This document shows positions 7,595-15,139 of a stretch of 23,054 nt of DNA, in pieces. The first letter of the stretch is position 1, and each line of letters starts with the position of its first letter. Source of the stretch: a virus; IMG/VR virus record IMGVR_UViG_3300025057_000762, positions 1 through 23,054 of that record; one strand, written 5' to 3'. A program made the translations under genes and the position numbers. The notes under the pieces were generated by a model that made no database searches, was not told the origin of the DNA, and was given only the letters and a program-made list of their open reading frames with translations.

Positions 7595-8069
7595 TTACGA
7601 TTCGGATGCGCTTACCGGCCTCGACGAATGGCTTGGCGGGATCATGCTCTCGCTGTCGCCCGCGAAGCGTCGGCGCGCATCGCTCAAATTGGGTCAGGCG
7701 CTGCGGCGTGCGAACCTCGCGCGGATCAAGGCGAACGTCGAGCCCGACGGCGGGGCAATGGAGAAGCGCAAGGCGCGGCTCGATCGACGCGGGCGGGTGC
7801 GAAAGAAGGCAGGCGGCAAGATGTTCCGCAAGCTACGCTACGCCCGCCAATGGCAAATCGCTGCCCGGCCCGATAGCGTCGAACTTTCGCCAAGCGGTCG
7901 GTCGACTATCCCGGAAGTGCATCAGTTTGGAGAAAAGGGCTTCGTTGGTCGCACACCCGATGGGCGCAAGGTCTTCACCAAATATCCGCAGCGCCGCCTG
8001 CTCGGCTTCAGCCGTGAAGATGAACAGCTCGCGATCGACATCGCGGTTCAATTGCTCGACGATGCCTGA
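7587..8069 (+). CDS. S: Tail completion / virion morphogenesis protein, P2 gpS family
   Basis: This 160-residue basic protein works with R in tail completion and head-tail joining. It shows the family pattern: SLSPAKRRRASLKLGQALRR near residues 23-42, a strongly basic middle (KRKARLDRRGRVRKKAGGKMFRKLR in that area), and the C-terminal YPQRRLLGFSREDEQLAIDI, which matches the PARELLGF-type motif of gpS proteins. The ATG at 7587 overlaps R by 8 bases. It ends at 8069, directly abutting the stop codon of the convergent nuclease gene (8070), with no space for a separate terminator between them. Confidence 0.88.
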   Translation: MPDYDSDALTGLDEWLGGIMLSLSPAKRRRASLKLGQALRRANLARIKANVEPDGGAMEKRKARLDRRGRVRKKAGGKMFRKLRYARQWQIAARPDSVELSPSGRSTIPEVHQFGEKGFVGRTPDGRKVFTKYPQRRLLGFSREDEQLAIDIAVQLLDDA

Positions 8070-8501
8070 TCAGCAGCGATGATTTTGCCAATATCGATCC
8101 CACCGCAGGGCGGCACCGCTACGGACCATCGCACAGCTGATGTCGCCGCTGATCGGCGACACGCACCATGCGGCAGTTCTTTCACCTTTTCCCCATCCCA
8201 CCGAGCGACAGCGCATCGTCGGGCCGTTCACCAGACGATGGCCGTATGGCCCAAAGCCGCCCGGCGTACCCAGCAAGGCAGCCAGAGTGTCGCGCGCACC
8301 ACTACCACCCACGCGCGGGCATGGTTGCCCCGGTCGGCACGTGTCGTCGATTTCGCGCGCGGCGATACCCGCCAGGCGGATACGCGGTCCCTCCGCACAC
8401 CAGATCGGCCCGTCACCATCCCACACAGCCACGGGCGTGCAGTCGAAAGATTGACCGGCAGGGACTATGGGCGTGTTCGCCAGCAGGAGCGCGAAGATCA
8501 T
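8070..8501 (-). CDS. Secreted thermonuclease-like (SNase-like) protein, opposite to the late genes
   Basis: This minus-strand gene encodes 143 residues from the ATG at 8501. The N-terminus (MIFALLLANTPIVPAG) looks like a short signal peptide. The rest resembles the SNase fold: a DGDGPIWC stretch (D30 at the place of Ca-binding D21 of staphylococcal nuclease), IRLAGIAARE with R42 and E50 matching catalytic R35 and E43, and a late ERTAAWC segment that may supply the third catalytic arginine. D40 of the model enzyme is replaced by alanine (A47). Five or more cysteines fit a periplasmic, disulfide-bonded protein. An in-frame ATG at 8537 is possible; neither start has a good ribosome binding site. 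The gene converges on S and diverges from J, with the second palindrome upstream. P2 has nothing here; it behaves like a moron. Family call is likely, activity is unproven. Confidence 0.72.
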   Translation of the reverse strand: MIFALLLANTPIVPAGQSFDCTPVAVWDGDGPIWCAEGPRIRLAGIAAREIDDTCRPGQPCPRVGGSGARDTLAALLGTPGGFGPYGHRLVNGPTMRCRSVGWGKGERTAAWCVSPISGDISCAMVRSGAALRWDRYWQNHRC

Positions 8502-8561
8502 CGCGCGAGTATGACAGGTCCCATCACCTGACACCATTGCCACCGAACGCACGCGCCCTGC

Positions 8562-8580
8562 GGTAGGGGCGCCCCCTACC
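8562..8580. promoter_or_regulatory. 19-bp palindrome, copy 2: candidate late-gene operator upstream of J
   Basis: This copy, GGTAGGGGCGCCCCCTACC, is identical to copy 1. It lies between the minus-strand nuclease and the plus-strand baseplate J gene. The centre is 56 bp before the J start codon at 8627 and 70 bp before the nuclease ATG at 8501 (34 bp from the alternative ATG at 8537). Since no gene ends here it cannot be a terminator. CCTGC directly precedes it, and CCTGC also lies 3 bases before copies 1 and 3, which may be part of an extended site. A promoter for the J-to-V operon is inferred; no good -10 is seen. Confidence 0.65.
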
Positions 8581-8626
8581 TTCGCCCGACCTTTCCTGCT
8601 CGCGCGAGCCACGGCACCGCCAACGT

Positions 8627-9520
8627 ATGAGTGCCAGCGCAACTTCCGTCGACCTGTCGCGCCTGCCCCCGCCGGATGTGATCGAGGAACTCGATTTCGA
8701 AAGCATTCTAGCCGTCCGGCGCGCCGAGTTCCTGTCTCGGTTTCCGGCTTTCAGCGCCAATGTCGAAAGCGATCCCGTGATCAAGGCGCTTGAGGTCGGC
8801 GCCTATCGCGAATTGGTCTTGCGCGCGCGCATCAACGACGCGGCCAGAAGCGTGCTGGTCGCCTACGCCGCCGCCGCCGATCTCGACAACCTGGCCGCGC
8901 TGTTCGGAGTCTCACGACAGGAAATCAGTCCCGCCAATCCGCAAGAGGGCACCGCCGCCGTGCTCGAGAATGACGATGCGCTGCGCCGTCGCGTTCTGCT
9001 TGCCCCCGATGCCTTCAGCGTAGCCGGGCCCGCGACAGCCTACGTATTCCACGCGCTGTCCGCCGACGCCGATATTCTGGATGCCAGTGCGACCAGCCCC
9101 GCGCCGGGGGAAGTGACCGTTTCGATCCTATCGCGCTCCGGCGATGGCAGTGCGTCGCCCGCCCTCGTGGCGAAAGTGCAGGCGCTGCTCGATGGAGATG
9201 AGGTACGCCCGCTGACCGACAACGTTTCGGTTCAGTCTGTCGAGCTGGTCACGTTCGAAATCGAGGCTGGCCTAACCCTCTATCCCGGCCCCGATCAGTC
9301 GATCATCAGCGCAAATGCCAACGCTGCACTCGACGATCTGCTTTCTGCCAACCGCCGACTCGGTCGCGATATCACGCGCTCTGCGATCATCGCGGCCTTG
9401 CATGTCGCCGGGGTGCAAAACGTCGCCTTGATCGCCCCTGCGCAAGACGTCGTGATCGATCCAACGCAATGCGCCCAGATCGCGGCCCGGTCGGTCAACG
9501 TTACGGGCTTCGATACGTGA
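8627..9520 (+). CDS. J: Baseplate assembly protein J, P2 gpJ family
   Basis: This 297-residue protein forms the baseplate wedge edge (P2 gpJ is about 302 residues). It carries the Baseplate_J pattern: N-terminal VDLSRLPPPDVIEELDFESIL, ESDPVIKALEVGAYRELVLRARINDAARSVLVAYA, AADLDNLAALFGVSR, then FSVAGPATAYVFHALSADADI, SPAPGEVTVSILSRSGDG, and RRLGRDITRSAIIAALHVAGVQNVAL near the C-terminus. The ATG at 8627 lacks a visible Shine-Dalgarno. It is the first gene of its block, 56 bp from the palindrome centre. In P2, J follows W; here W lies 8 kb downstream. It overlaps I by four bases (GTGA). Confidence 0.95.
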   Translation: MSASATSVDLSRLPPPDVIEELDFESILAVRRAEFLSRFPAFSANVESDPVIKALEVGAYRELVLRARINDAARSVLVAYAAAADLDNLAALFGVSRQEISPANPQEGTAAVLENDDALRRRVLLAPDAFSVAGPATAYVFHALSADADILDASATSPAPGEVTVSILSRSGDGSASPALVAKVQALLDGDEVRPLTDNVSVQSVELVTFEIEAGLTLYPGPDQSIISANANAALDDLLSANRRLGRDITRSAIIAALHVAGVQNVALIAPAQDVVIDPTQCAQIAARSVNVTGFDT

Positions 9521-10158
9521 GCATCCTCCCACCCAACTCGACCCCGCTTGAGCGCGCGTTCGACCAGGTCGAAGAAGAGCGCCTCGGCTCTCTACCCTTG
9601 CCCGTGGGCGATGTCTGGAACCCGCAAACCTGCCCCGCACCGCTTCTGCCTTGGCTCGCCTGGGGCATCTCAATCGATATCTGGGACACCAACTGGACGG
9701 AACCGGAGAAGCGTGCCGCCATTGCCGACGCGATCGCCGCCCAGCGTCGCAAGGGCACCCGCGCGAGCCTGCGCACAGTGCTCGACCGCTTCGACCCGCT
9801 GATCGAGATCGTCGAATGGTTCGAGGACCGGGTCAATCTCGACCCGCACACGTTCCGCCTCGAACTGCCTCTCTCGATCGAGAGCGCCGTTGAATACGAC
9901 GCCGCGCTGATCACCTCGCTGCTCGCCGATATCGCCAAGGTGAAGCCGCTCCGGTCGCACATGTATGCAGTTCACCGGATGCGCGCGCAGGCAGCCGCTG
10001 GCCTGCTCGGCGCGGGGCGCGATGCGGGTCACACCCGGCTCGATGCCACCGCCGATGTCGACGCTGCGCAGGACCCAATCTGGGCGAGCTACCTGCAATC
10101 CGAGGATGGCGAGCCAATCCGGCTTGAAGACGATAGCGGATTTCTGGAGGCGGCATGA
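9517..10158 (+). CDS. I: Phage tail protein I, P2 gpI family
   Basis: This 213-residue baseplate protein is longer than P2 gpI (about 176). The core motif is clear: STPLERAFDQV near the start, VGDVWNPQTCPAPLLPWLAW, then ISIDIWDTNWTEPEKRAAI and RRKGTRASLRTVLD. In P2-type baseplates gpI joins gpJ to the tail fibre. The last roughly 50 residues (from about 165) go beyond the P2 protein and are acidic and Ala-rich; this extension may adapt the wedge to the different fibres here. I chose the GTG at 9517, which overlaps the J stop codon (GTGA) and gives the usual N-terminus; the frame is open further upstream inside J. The end overlaps the fibre gene by four bases (ATGA). Confidence 0.92.
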   Translation: MSILPPNSTPLERAFDQVEEERLGSLPLPVGDVWNPQTCPAPLLPWLAWGISIDIWDTNWTEPEKRAAIADAIAAQRRKGTRASLRTVLDRFDPLIEIVEWFEDRVNLDPHTFRLELPLSIESAVEYDAALITSLLADIAKVKPLRSHMYAVHRMRAQAAAGLLGAGRDAGHTRLDATADVDAAQDPIWASYLQSEDGEPIRLEDDSGFLEAA

Positions 10159-11216
10159 GCAGCGGTTTCACCTTCACCATCACCACCGCAGGCCTCGACG
10201 CCTTGGTCGACGCGCAGAATGGCTCGACCGACGCAATCCAGATTGTCGAGGTCGGCGTCTCGCCGTCTCAAGTCGATGTTGCACCGACGCTGACCGCCCT
10301 GCCCGGCGAGACGAAGCGCATCGGCGCGTTGGCGGGCCAGTCGGCGTCAGAAACGATCATCCACATGACCGCGATCGATTCGAGCGCGGACGCCTACGAC
10401 GTGCGATCGATGGCGCTCTACCTTTCCGATGGCACTCTGTTCGCCGCGTATTCGCGCGCGGAGGGCCCGGTCTTCCGCAAGGTCGATATCGCGAGCTTCC
10501 TGTTCTCGATCGACATCGCTTTCGGGGAGGCGGTTTCCGACGCGGTCGTCTTCGGTGACGCATCCTTCGCCTATCCGCCCGCGACCGAAAGCATCAAGGG
10601 CGTGGCCGAATTGGCCACCCAGCAGGAAGTGAACGACGCCGAGGACGACACCCGGATCGTGACCCCGCTCAAGCTCGGCGTGAGGATGGACGTCGAGACC
10701 GCAGCACGCGTGGGCGGGGATACAGCCCTGCAGGCGCAACTCACGGCATTGCTTGCCCGCACGATTACCGGATCGGGCCTGATTACCGGCGGCGGCGATC
10801 TGTCGGGCAACCGCGTGCTGCAGGTGCTTGCCGCCAGCGCTGCGGATATCATCGCGGGCACCGCTGGCGATCGCGCCATCACGCCTGCCGCGCTCGGGCC
10901 AATCGTCAAATCTCTCGGCTTCAACGGCTACATCTCGATCCCTACCGCAGATCCTGCGCGCCTCGTGCTGGTTCAGTGGGGCCGCTTCACTGCTGCAGGC
11001 GACAGCGACACCACGGTCACGTTCCCGATGGCGTTCACCCAGGCCGCCTTCGCGGTGCTGATCGATGGGACGAACGAGACCAACACGGATGGCCGCGAGA
11101 ACGCGCCGCGGGTCCGCACGAGCAGCATCACTGCCTCGAACTTTCGAGCCTTCACCACTCTCGACAGCGGGAGCCCATGCACATTCATCGCCATCGGGGA
11201 GATCGACAACTCATGA
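10155..11216 (+). CDS. H: Short tail fibre protein, P2 gpH-like N-terminus with gp53-like C-terminus
   Basis: This 353-residue protein is about half the size of P2 gpH. Residues 1 to about 140 resemble the N-terminal tail-collar fibre domain (FTITTAGLDALVDAQNGS, IQIVEVGVS, ALYLSDGTLFAAYS) that attaches fibres to the baseplate. Residues 143-164 carry the ATESIKGVAELATQQEVNDA motif typical of phage tail fibre repeats, followed by TPLKL. A Gly/Thr-rich stretch (GSGLITGGGDLSGN, about 207-220) precedes a C-terminal domain with VLVQWGRF and TVTFPMAFTQAAFAVLI, which looks like the gp53-like receptor-binding tip. The ATG overlaps the I stop codon, and the end overlaps the Tfa-like gene (ATGA). Confidence 0.88.
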   Translation: MSSGFTFTITTAGLDALVDAQNGSTDAIQIVEVGVSPSQVDVAPTLTALPGETKRIGALAGQSASETIIHMTAIDSSADAYDVRSMALYLSDGTLFAAYSRAEGPVFRKVDIASFLFSIDIAFGEAVSDAVVFGDASFAYPPATESIKGVAELATQQEVNDAEDDTRIVTPLKLGVRMDVETAARVGGDTALQAQLTALLARTITGSGLITGGGDLSGNRVLQVLAASAADIIAGTAGDRAITPAALGPIVKSLGFNGYISIPTADPARLVLVQWGRFTAAGDSDTTVTFPMAFTQAAFAVLIDGTNETNTDGRENAPRVRTSSITASNFRAFTTLDSGSPCTFIAIGEIDNS

Positions 11217-11665
11217 TCCTCTATAGCCCCAGCACCGGCGGCTTCTACGATGATGCCGTCCATTCGCCCGGTCGCATCCCCGGCGACGTGGTGACGGTAA
11301 CGTCTGCCCGCCGCGAAGAGCTGATCGAGGCGCAGGCGAGCGAGGCTCCGGTCGCGATCATCCCCAGCGAAACCGGCACTCCTGTCATGTCGCGCAGCCG
11401 CACCTTGAGCGACGCAGAGAAGCGCACCGTAAAGCTGGCTGGCCTGCGCGCCGAGCGTAGCCGGCGAATCGCGCTGATCGCGGACACCCAGCAACAGCTG
11501 CTCGATCTCAGGATCGGCGGCACTGAGGCGGATGCACGCAACGCCGAGATCGATGCCCTGGTCGCGAGCGCGGCGTCGATCGCCGCGCAGATCGACGCCG
11601 CCAGCGGTCAAACGCTGACCGACTTCGAAGTTTCGGACGATGCCCTGTGGGAGCCCGCGCCATGA
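11213..11665 (+). CDS. Tail fibre assembly (Tfa)-like protein
   Basis: This 150-residue protein follows the short fibre directly, where P2 has the fibre assembly chaperone G. It starts MILYSPSTGGFYDDAVH, a YSxSTGGFY-type opening that is common in tail fibre assembly proteins, then IPGDVVTVTSARREELIEAQ, close to the IPxDAVEIS-type segment. From about residue 65 on it is charged and helical (SDAEKRTVKLAGLRAERSRR, then a second helix 105-130), probably a coiled coil. I infer a chaperone for folding or trimerising one of the two flanking fibres. The ATG at 11213 overlaps the H stop, and its own stop overlaps the ATG of the large fibre. The assignment rests on position and on a short N-terminal similarity. 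Confidence 0.65.
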   Translation: MILYSPSTGGFYDDAVHSPGRIPGDVVTVTSARREELIEAQASEAPVAIIPSETGTPVMSRSRTLSDAEKRTVKLAGLRAERSRRIALIADTQQQLLDLRIGGTEADARNAEIDALVASAASIAAQIDAASGQTLTDFEVSDDALWEPAP

Positions 11666-14271
11666 GCAAAACCAGCCAGCTCCCCCAACTCGACCCAGCG
11701 CAGATCGACGGGAGCGAAATCGCCCCCGTGGTAAAGAACGGCGGGCTTTATCGCGTGCCGATCTCCGCGATCCCAGCCCCGCAGGCAGTTAGGGACCTGG
11801 GAAATTTGCTTGCGGCGGCTCGGCCCATCCGGATCATTTACAATTCCCGCGCGCTTGCCGAGGCTGCTCTCGACGCAGGCGAAATCACCGACGACACCGA
11901 AGTCTTCATTCGCGTTGACGAGCAATATGATGACAAGTTCACCCGCAATTTTGTGCGAGCTGGCGGGTGGGATATGGCCTACATCGAAACGCTGCCTTTC
12001 ACGCCGCAGGAGATATTCGCCAACCGCAAGGGTGCCTTCTACCTCCCGGCCAAGAAGCGTGGACTATATCAGGACCGCGCTTTCGCCTCTCCGGTGACGG
12101 GATCGGGCCAGAGCGTTGCCGCGATGGTGGACCGTTCGAAAGAGGATCATCCCGATCCGACGATCGCGCGGCGCAACCTTTTTGCCCGCACCGACAACAT
12201 GGCATCGGGCGTGTGGACCTACAGCCGGCTGACCGTAAAGCAGCGGTTCGATTATCCGACCCTTGGCGAAATACGGCTCGCGCGGATTGAGGAAACCGCC
12301 ACAAATGGGACGCATGCCTTTTCGAAGGCAGTCAACTTGGCAGCGGGTCTGGCGACCTACAGTCAGGTATTCAGCCAAGATGAGGTGAGCGCCGTCCGCA
12401 TGTACCTCGATAACGGCTACGTGGACTTCGATCTCGATTCAGAAACGGTCGGCGCGTTGAACGCAGGTCTAGCCGACGCGGACATGATCGACCTGGGTGA
12501 TGGCTTCTATCTCTGCTGGGTGCAGAAGATCGTTACTGCGGGCAGCAAGATTGCCGCTGTCTACCTGACACGTGGTGGATCGACCAGCTACGCAGGCACG
12601 CTGGGCGAAGGCCTCTACATGGGCGCGCCGCAGATAGAGGCAGGAGGCCTGACCGAGTATCAGCCCATCCAAGAAGACTCGCTTGGCTGGATGGGCGAAA
12701 ACATCATGGTCGCGCCCACGGACCCCGACCGCCCGACCTACATCGAGGAAGACGGGATCGGTCGCCTGCGCTTCAACGGTATCGATCAGTTCATGCGCTG
12801 CGGCGCGTTCGACCTGTTGAATGCTAGCAAGAAAGTGACCGTCATTGCACTTGCGCGGGCGGTCGGTTCGAGCACTGCGGTCTGGCTGCATCACGGGTCT
12901 GGCGACATCACGAACGCGCGCGAATTCTTCTTCAACTACAGCGTCGCAGGCGACACGGCAGCAGGGTTCGGCTCGGGCGGGCGGTATCAGCTCGGCAAGC
13001 CGGTTCACACCAATGCGGTGCCGAAGGACAGGCTGCTGGCTTACTTGTTCGATGCGGCGGAGCCCGATCAGAAGGTGCAGGCAGATATCGACGGCAGGCG
13101 TTGCCCGGTCGATTACACTCTGCGCAGCTTCCCGCTCAGCGGCGAAGAATCCCACGCGATGGGCGACCTTACTCTGGGCGGTCGCAGAGCTGCGAATGAC
13201 AGCCTGACGCTGCGCGCCGAGTTCGACCTGTTCGGGCTTTTCATCGTCGCGGCCGAGTTGAGCGAGGCTGAGATATTCGCATCCAAGCAGCGCCTGATCG
13301 AGGATACCGGCATCTCGCCCGACTTCCCGTCCTATATCGCGACGAAACACGATAACCTGTGGGACAGCAAGATCGGGGTTTACGATCATCCGCGCTGGCG
13401 GGTTTCGCCCATGTCGCGCCTCGTGTTCAATACCGAGGCGACCGAGCTGACGGTCCACCTCTGGAACGATATGAACAAGGCGGCCTTCCGCCATGTCGAA
13501 GTGAACGTGAACGGGCAGTTCTTCGCTCAGATTTCGCCCGGCGCGATGGGTTACAGCACGCACACTGTCACCGGCCTGCCGTTCGGGGCGAAGCGGATAG
13601 AGGTCATCAATGGGGCCCAAGCGCAGACGCTGGGCACCTTCGTGCTGGGCGTCGGGGCGGAACAGTCGCTTACCTATGTCGCTGAAAGCTTCGCCGAGCG
13701 GACGCATATGTTCGTAGACAGCATCGGCGTCGGCGATGCAGCGGGCAACCCGATCCGCGAGGGGGGGGTCATGCTCGCACGCGCCGCCGCTCCGGCAGGC
13801 ACGAGCCTCTTGGTCGACGGCTACGGGGTCAATTCTTGGTTCGACCAGGTAGGAGATGCCGCGAAACGTGCAGCGAGCGTCGCCCGCATTGTCGCGAGCC
13901 GATCCGGTAGGTTCTACAGCCAGATTTCGGTCAACGATTTCGCCTTCCGCGCGGAATACTGGAACAATGACCCGGCCAATATGGCGGCTGCGATCAGTCT
14001 CTTCCTCGACGATCTGCACGCCGCAGTGCCTGACCTCAAAGCCTTCCTGCAAACCTTTCTTCCGTGGAACTCCAGTACGAGTGAGCAACCCGCGTGGCGG
14101 GCGGCGATTGCAGGTCAGGCGACCGGGCGCGATTACGTGACGATCGTCGATGGCACCAATATGGGTGTCACTACCGCTGATCTGGTCGACGGCCCCCATC
14201 CAGGCACAGAGGGCCACTTCAAGTGGGCCACGAGCGAGAATGGTCTCATCGCGACGCTGGGGTGGGTGTGA
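11662..14271 (+). CDS. Large tail fibre/spike protein with LamG-like and SGNH esterase domains
   Basis: This 869-residue protein begins with a short segment (residues 6-40, QLPQLDPAQIDGSEIAPVV) resembling fibre anchor modules. Residues about 170-335 form a beta-rich module like carbohydrate-binding parts of phage fibres. Residues about 360-550 look like a LamG/concanavalin-type domain (LRFNGIDQFMRCGAF, then the late FDLFGLFIVAAELSEAEIFA). The C-terminal 190 residues fit an SGNH hydrolase: block I FVDSIGVG with nucleophile S687, block II DGYGVNSW with G722, block III SVNDF with N758, and block V DGPHP with D843 and H846. It probably binds and deacylates host surface polysaccharide. A run of eight G (13761-13768, codons 700-703) lies between blocks I and II. 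P2 has no counterpart. The start overlaps the Tfa-like stop (ATGA). Confidence 0.82.
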   Translation: MSKTSQLPQLDPAQIDGSEIAPVVKNGGLYRVPISAIPAPQAVRDLGNLLAAARPIRIIYNSRALAEAALDAGEITDDTEVFIRVDEQYDDKFTRNFVRAGGWDMAYIETLPFTPQEIFANRKGAFYLPAKKRGLYQDRAFASPVTGSGQSVAAMVDRSKEDHPDPTIARRNLFARTDNMASGVWTYSRLTVKQRFDYPTLGEIRLARIEETATNGTHAFSKAVNLAAGLATYSQVFSQDEVSAVRMYLDNGYVDFDLDSETVGALNAGLADADMIDLGDGFYLCWVQKIVTAGSKIAAVYLTRGGSTSYAGTLGEGLYMGAPQIEAGGLTEYQPIQEDSLGWMGENIMVAPTDPDRPTYIEEDGIGRLRFNGIDQFMRCGAFDLLNASKKVTVIALARAVGSSTAVWLHHGSGDITNAREFFFNYSVAGDTAAGFGSGGRYQLGKPVHTNAVPKDRLLAYLFDAAEPDQKVQADIDGRRCPVDYTLRSFPLSGEESHAMGDLTLGGRRAANDSLTLRAEFDLFGLFIVAAELSEAEIFASKQRLIEDTGISPDFPSYIATKHDNLWDSKIGVYDHPRWRVSPMSRLVFNTEATELTVHLWNDMNKAAFRHVEVNVNGQFFAQISPGAMGYSTHTVTGLPFGAKRIEVINGAQAQTLGTFVLGVGAEQSLTYVAESFAERTHMFVDSIGVGDAAGNPIREGGVMLARAAAPAGTSLLVDGYGVNSWFDQVGDAAKRAASVARIVASRSGRFYSQISVNDFAFRAEYWNNDPANMAAAISLFLDDLHAAVPDLKAFLQTFLPWNSSTSEQPAWRAAIAGQATGRDYVTIVDGTNMGVTTADLVDGPHPGTEGHFKWATSENGLIATLGWV

Positions 14272-14753
14272 TGGATTTCGTCATCGCCATCACCAACGGG
14301 TTCCGCGCATGGGGAGCCGCATCGCTGCTGCTTGCCCTGCCCGTGCTGGTGCCGGCCATCGTCTCCGCGCTGCGCGGGGCGTGGATGGCGGGCTGCAATG
14401 AGGTGCGGCTGTCTGTGCAGACGCACCGGATGCGCGTGCTGCGGGTGTTCCTGATCGCGTTGTGGCGTGAAGGTCAGGCGCAGCCGTTGCCGGTCAACCT
14501 GTGGGCGATTGTGCCGATGATGCTGTTCCTCGGCATCGCAGGCAGTTCGATCTTCATCGCCGACCTCTTCGGCCAGGGTTTCTACGATCCCCGGCTGACC
14601 GCGATCATGTTCGCGGCCTGGCTGCTGATCGCCTGCGGGGGCTGGCTGTTCACGATCAGCAGCGTCCGTGATCCGATATCGATGTCGATCTGTTCGTTCC
14701 TCCTGCTGCTCACATTCACCATCCTTTCTCTGGGCGAGAAAGGTTTCCTGTGA
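14271..14753 (+). CDS. Polytopic membrane protein of unknown function
   Basis: This 160-residue protein has about four hydrophobic spans: residues 15-35 (GAASLLLALPVLVPAIVSAL), 77-98 (LWAIVPMMLFLGIAGSSIFI), 110-129 (AIMFAAWLLIACGGWLFTI) and 134-153 (SMSICSFLLLLTFTILSL). A basic cytoplasmic loop (HRMRVLRVFLIALWREGQ) lies between the first two. The ATG overlaps the stop of the large fibre by one base, and its end overlaps the holin candidate by four bases, so it belongs to the fibre-lysis operon. I do not recognise the family. By location it could be an extra holin or antiholin, or a superinfection-exclusion protein, but nothing in the sequence decides this. Confidence 0.7.
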   Translation: MDFVIAITNGFRAWGAASLLLALPVLVPAIVSALRGAWMAGCNEVRLSVQTHRMRVLRVFLIALWREGQAQPLPVNLWAIVPMMLFLGIAGSSIFIADLFGQGFYDPRLTAIMFAAWLLIACGGWLFTISSVRDPISMSICSFLLLLTFTILSLGEKGFL

Positions 14754-15139
14754 AGGGTACGACCGCCATCGCGGCCACGGTAACCGCCGCCTCCGTCCCC
14801 TCGGCAGCGGTAGAGGTCAACGTCGTCTGGACCATCGTTGTGCCCATCGTGGCGGCGTGGTTCGCGTTCGTCGGGATCGGTGTGCTTTCCGAAAAGAGCC
14901 CGCGCGATATCGCCCGGCAGGTGGCCGGGGGTGCCTGCCTCGGCGGTGTGGTCGGGATCGCGGCATGGGCGGCGATCGAGGCGATGCAGGCCGAGGGCAT
15001 CTTCGCTGCACTGGTGACGCTGACGCTCGCCGTCTCGCCGGTGCTGGTTTTCAAGACGCTGAGCAATGCGGGCCCCGACCTGATCGGCGCGGCATTCGGC
15101 GTGCTCGGGTTCGAGCGCAAGAAAAAGGATGACGACTGA
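14750..15139 (+). CDS. Putative holin (three-span, P2 gpY/LydA-like)
   Basis: This 129-residue protein lies just before the lysozyme. It has three likely membrane spans: residues about 25-47 (VVWTIVVPIVAAWFAFVGIG), 57-79 (QVAGGACLGGVVGIAAWAAIE) and 84-104. The pattern of a first span, then a Pro/Arg loop (KSPRDIARQ), a Gly-rich second span and a third span resembles P2 gpY and P1 LydA-type holins. The C-terminus ends in a basic, then acidic cluster (FERKKKDDD), which is frequent in holins. The start is a GTG at 14750 overlapping the upstream stop (GTGA). The stop overlaps the lysozyme start codon by one base. It would permeabilise the inner membrane to release the lysozyme. The family assignment is by topology and position rather than strong similarity. 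Confidence 0.6.
   Translation: MKGTTAIAATVTAASVPSAAVEVNVVWTIVVPIVAAWFAFVGIGVLSEKSPRDIARQVAGGACLGGVVGIAAWAAIEAMQAEGIFAALVTLTLAVSPVLVFKTLSNAGPDLIGAAFGVLGFERKKKDDD

Noticed and set aside
8079-8566. Plus-strand frames of 104-150 codons across the nuclease region
   Set aside because: They are Pro/Arg/His-rich shadows of the minus-strand SNase-like gene, without ribosome binding sites or motifs.
12469-14217. A 582-codon minus-strand frame opposite the large fibre gene
   Set aside because: It mirrors codon bias of the real plus-strand gene, shows no domain, and the plus frame has SGNH motifs and start/stop overlaps with neighbours.
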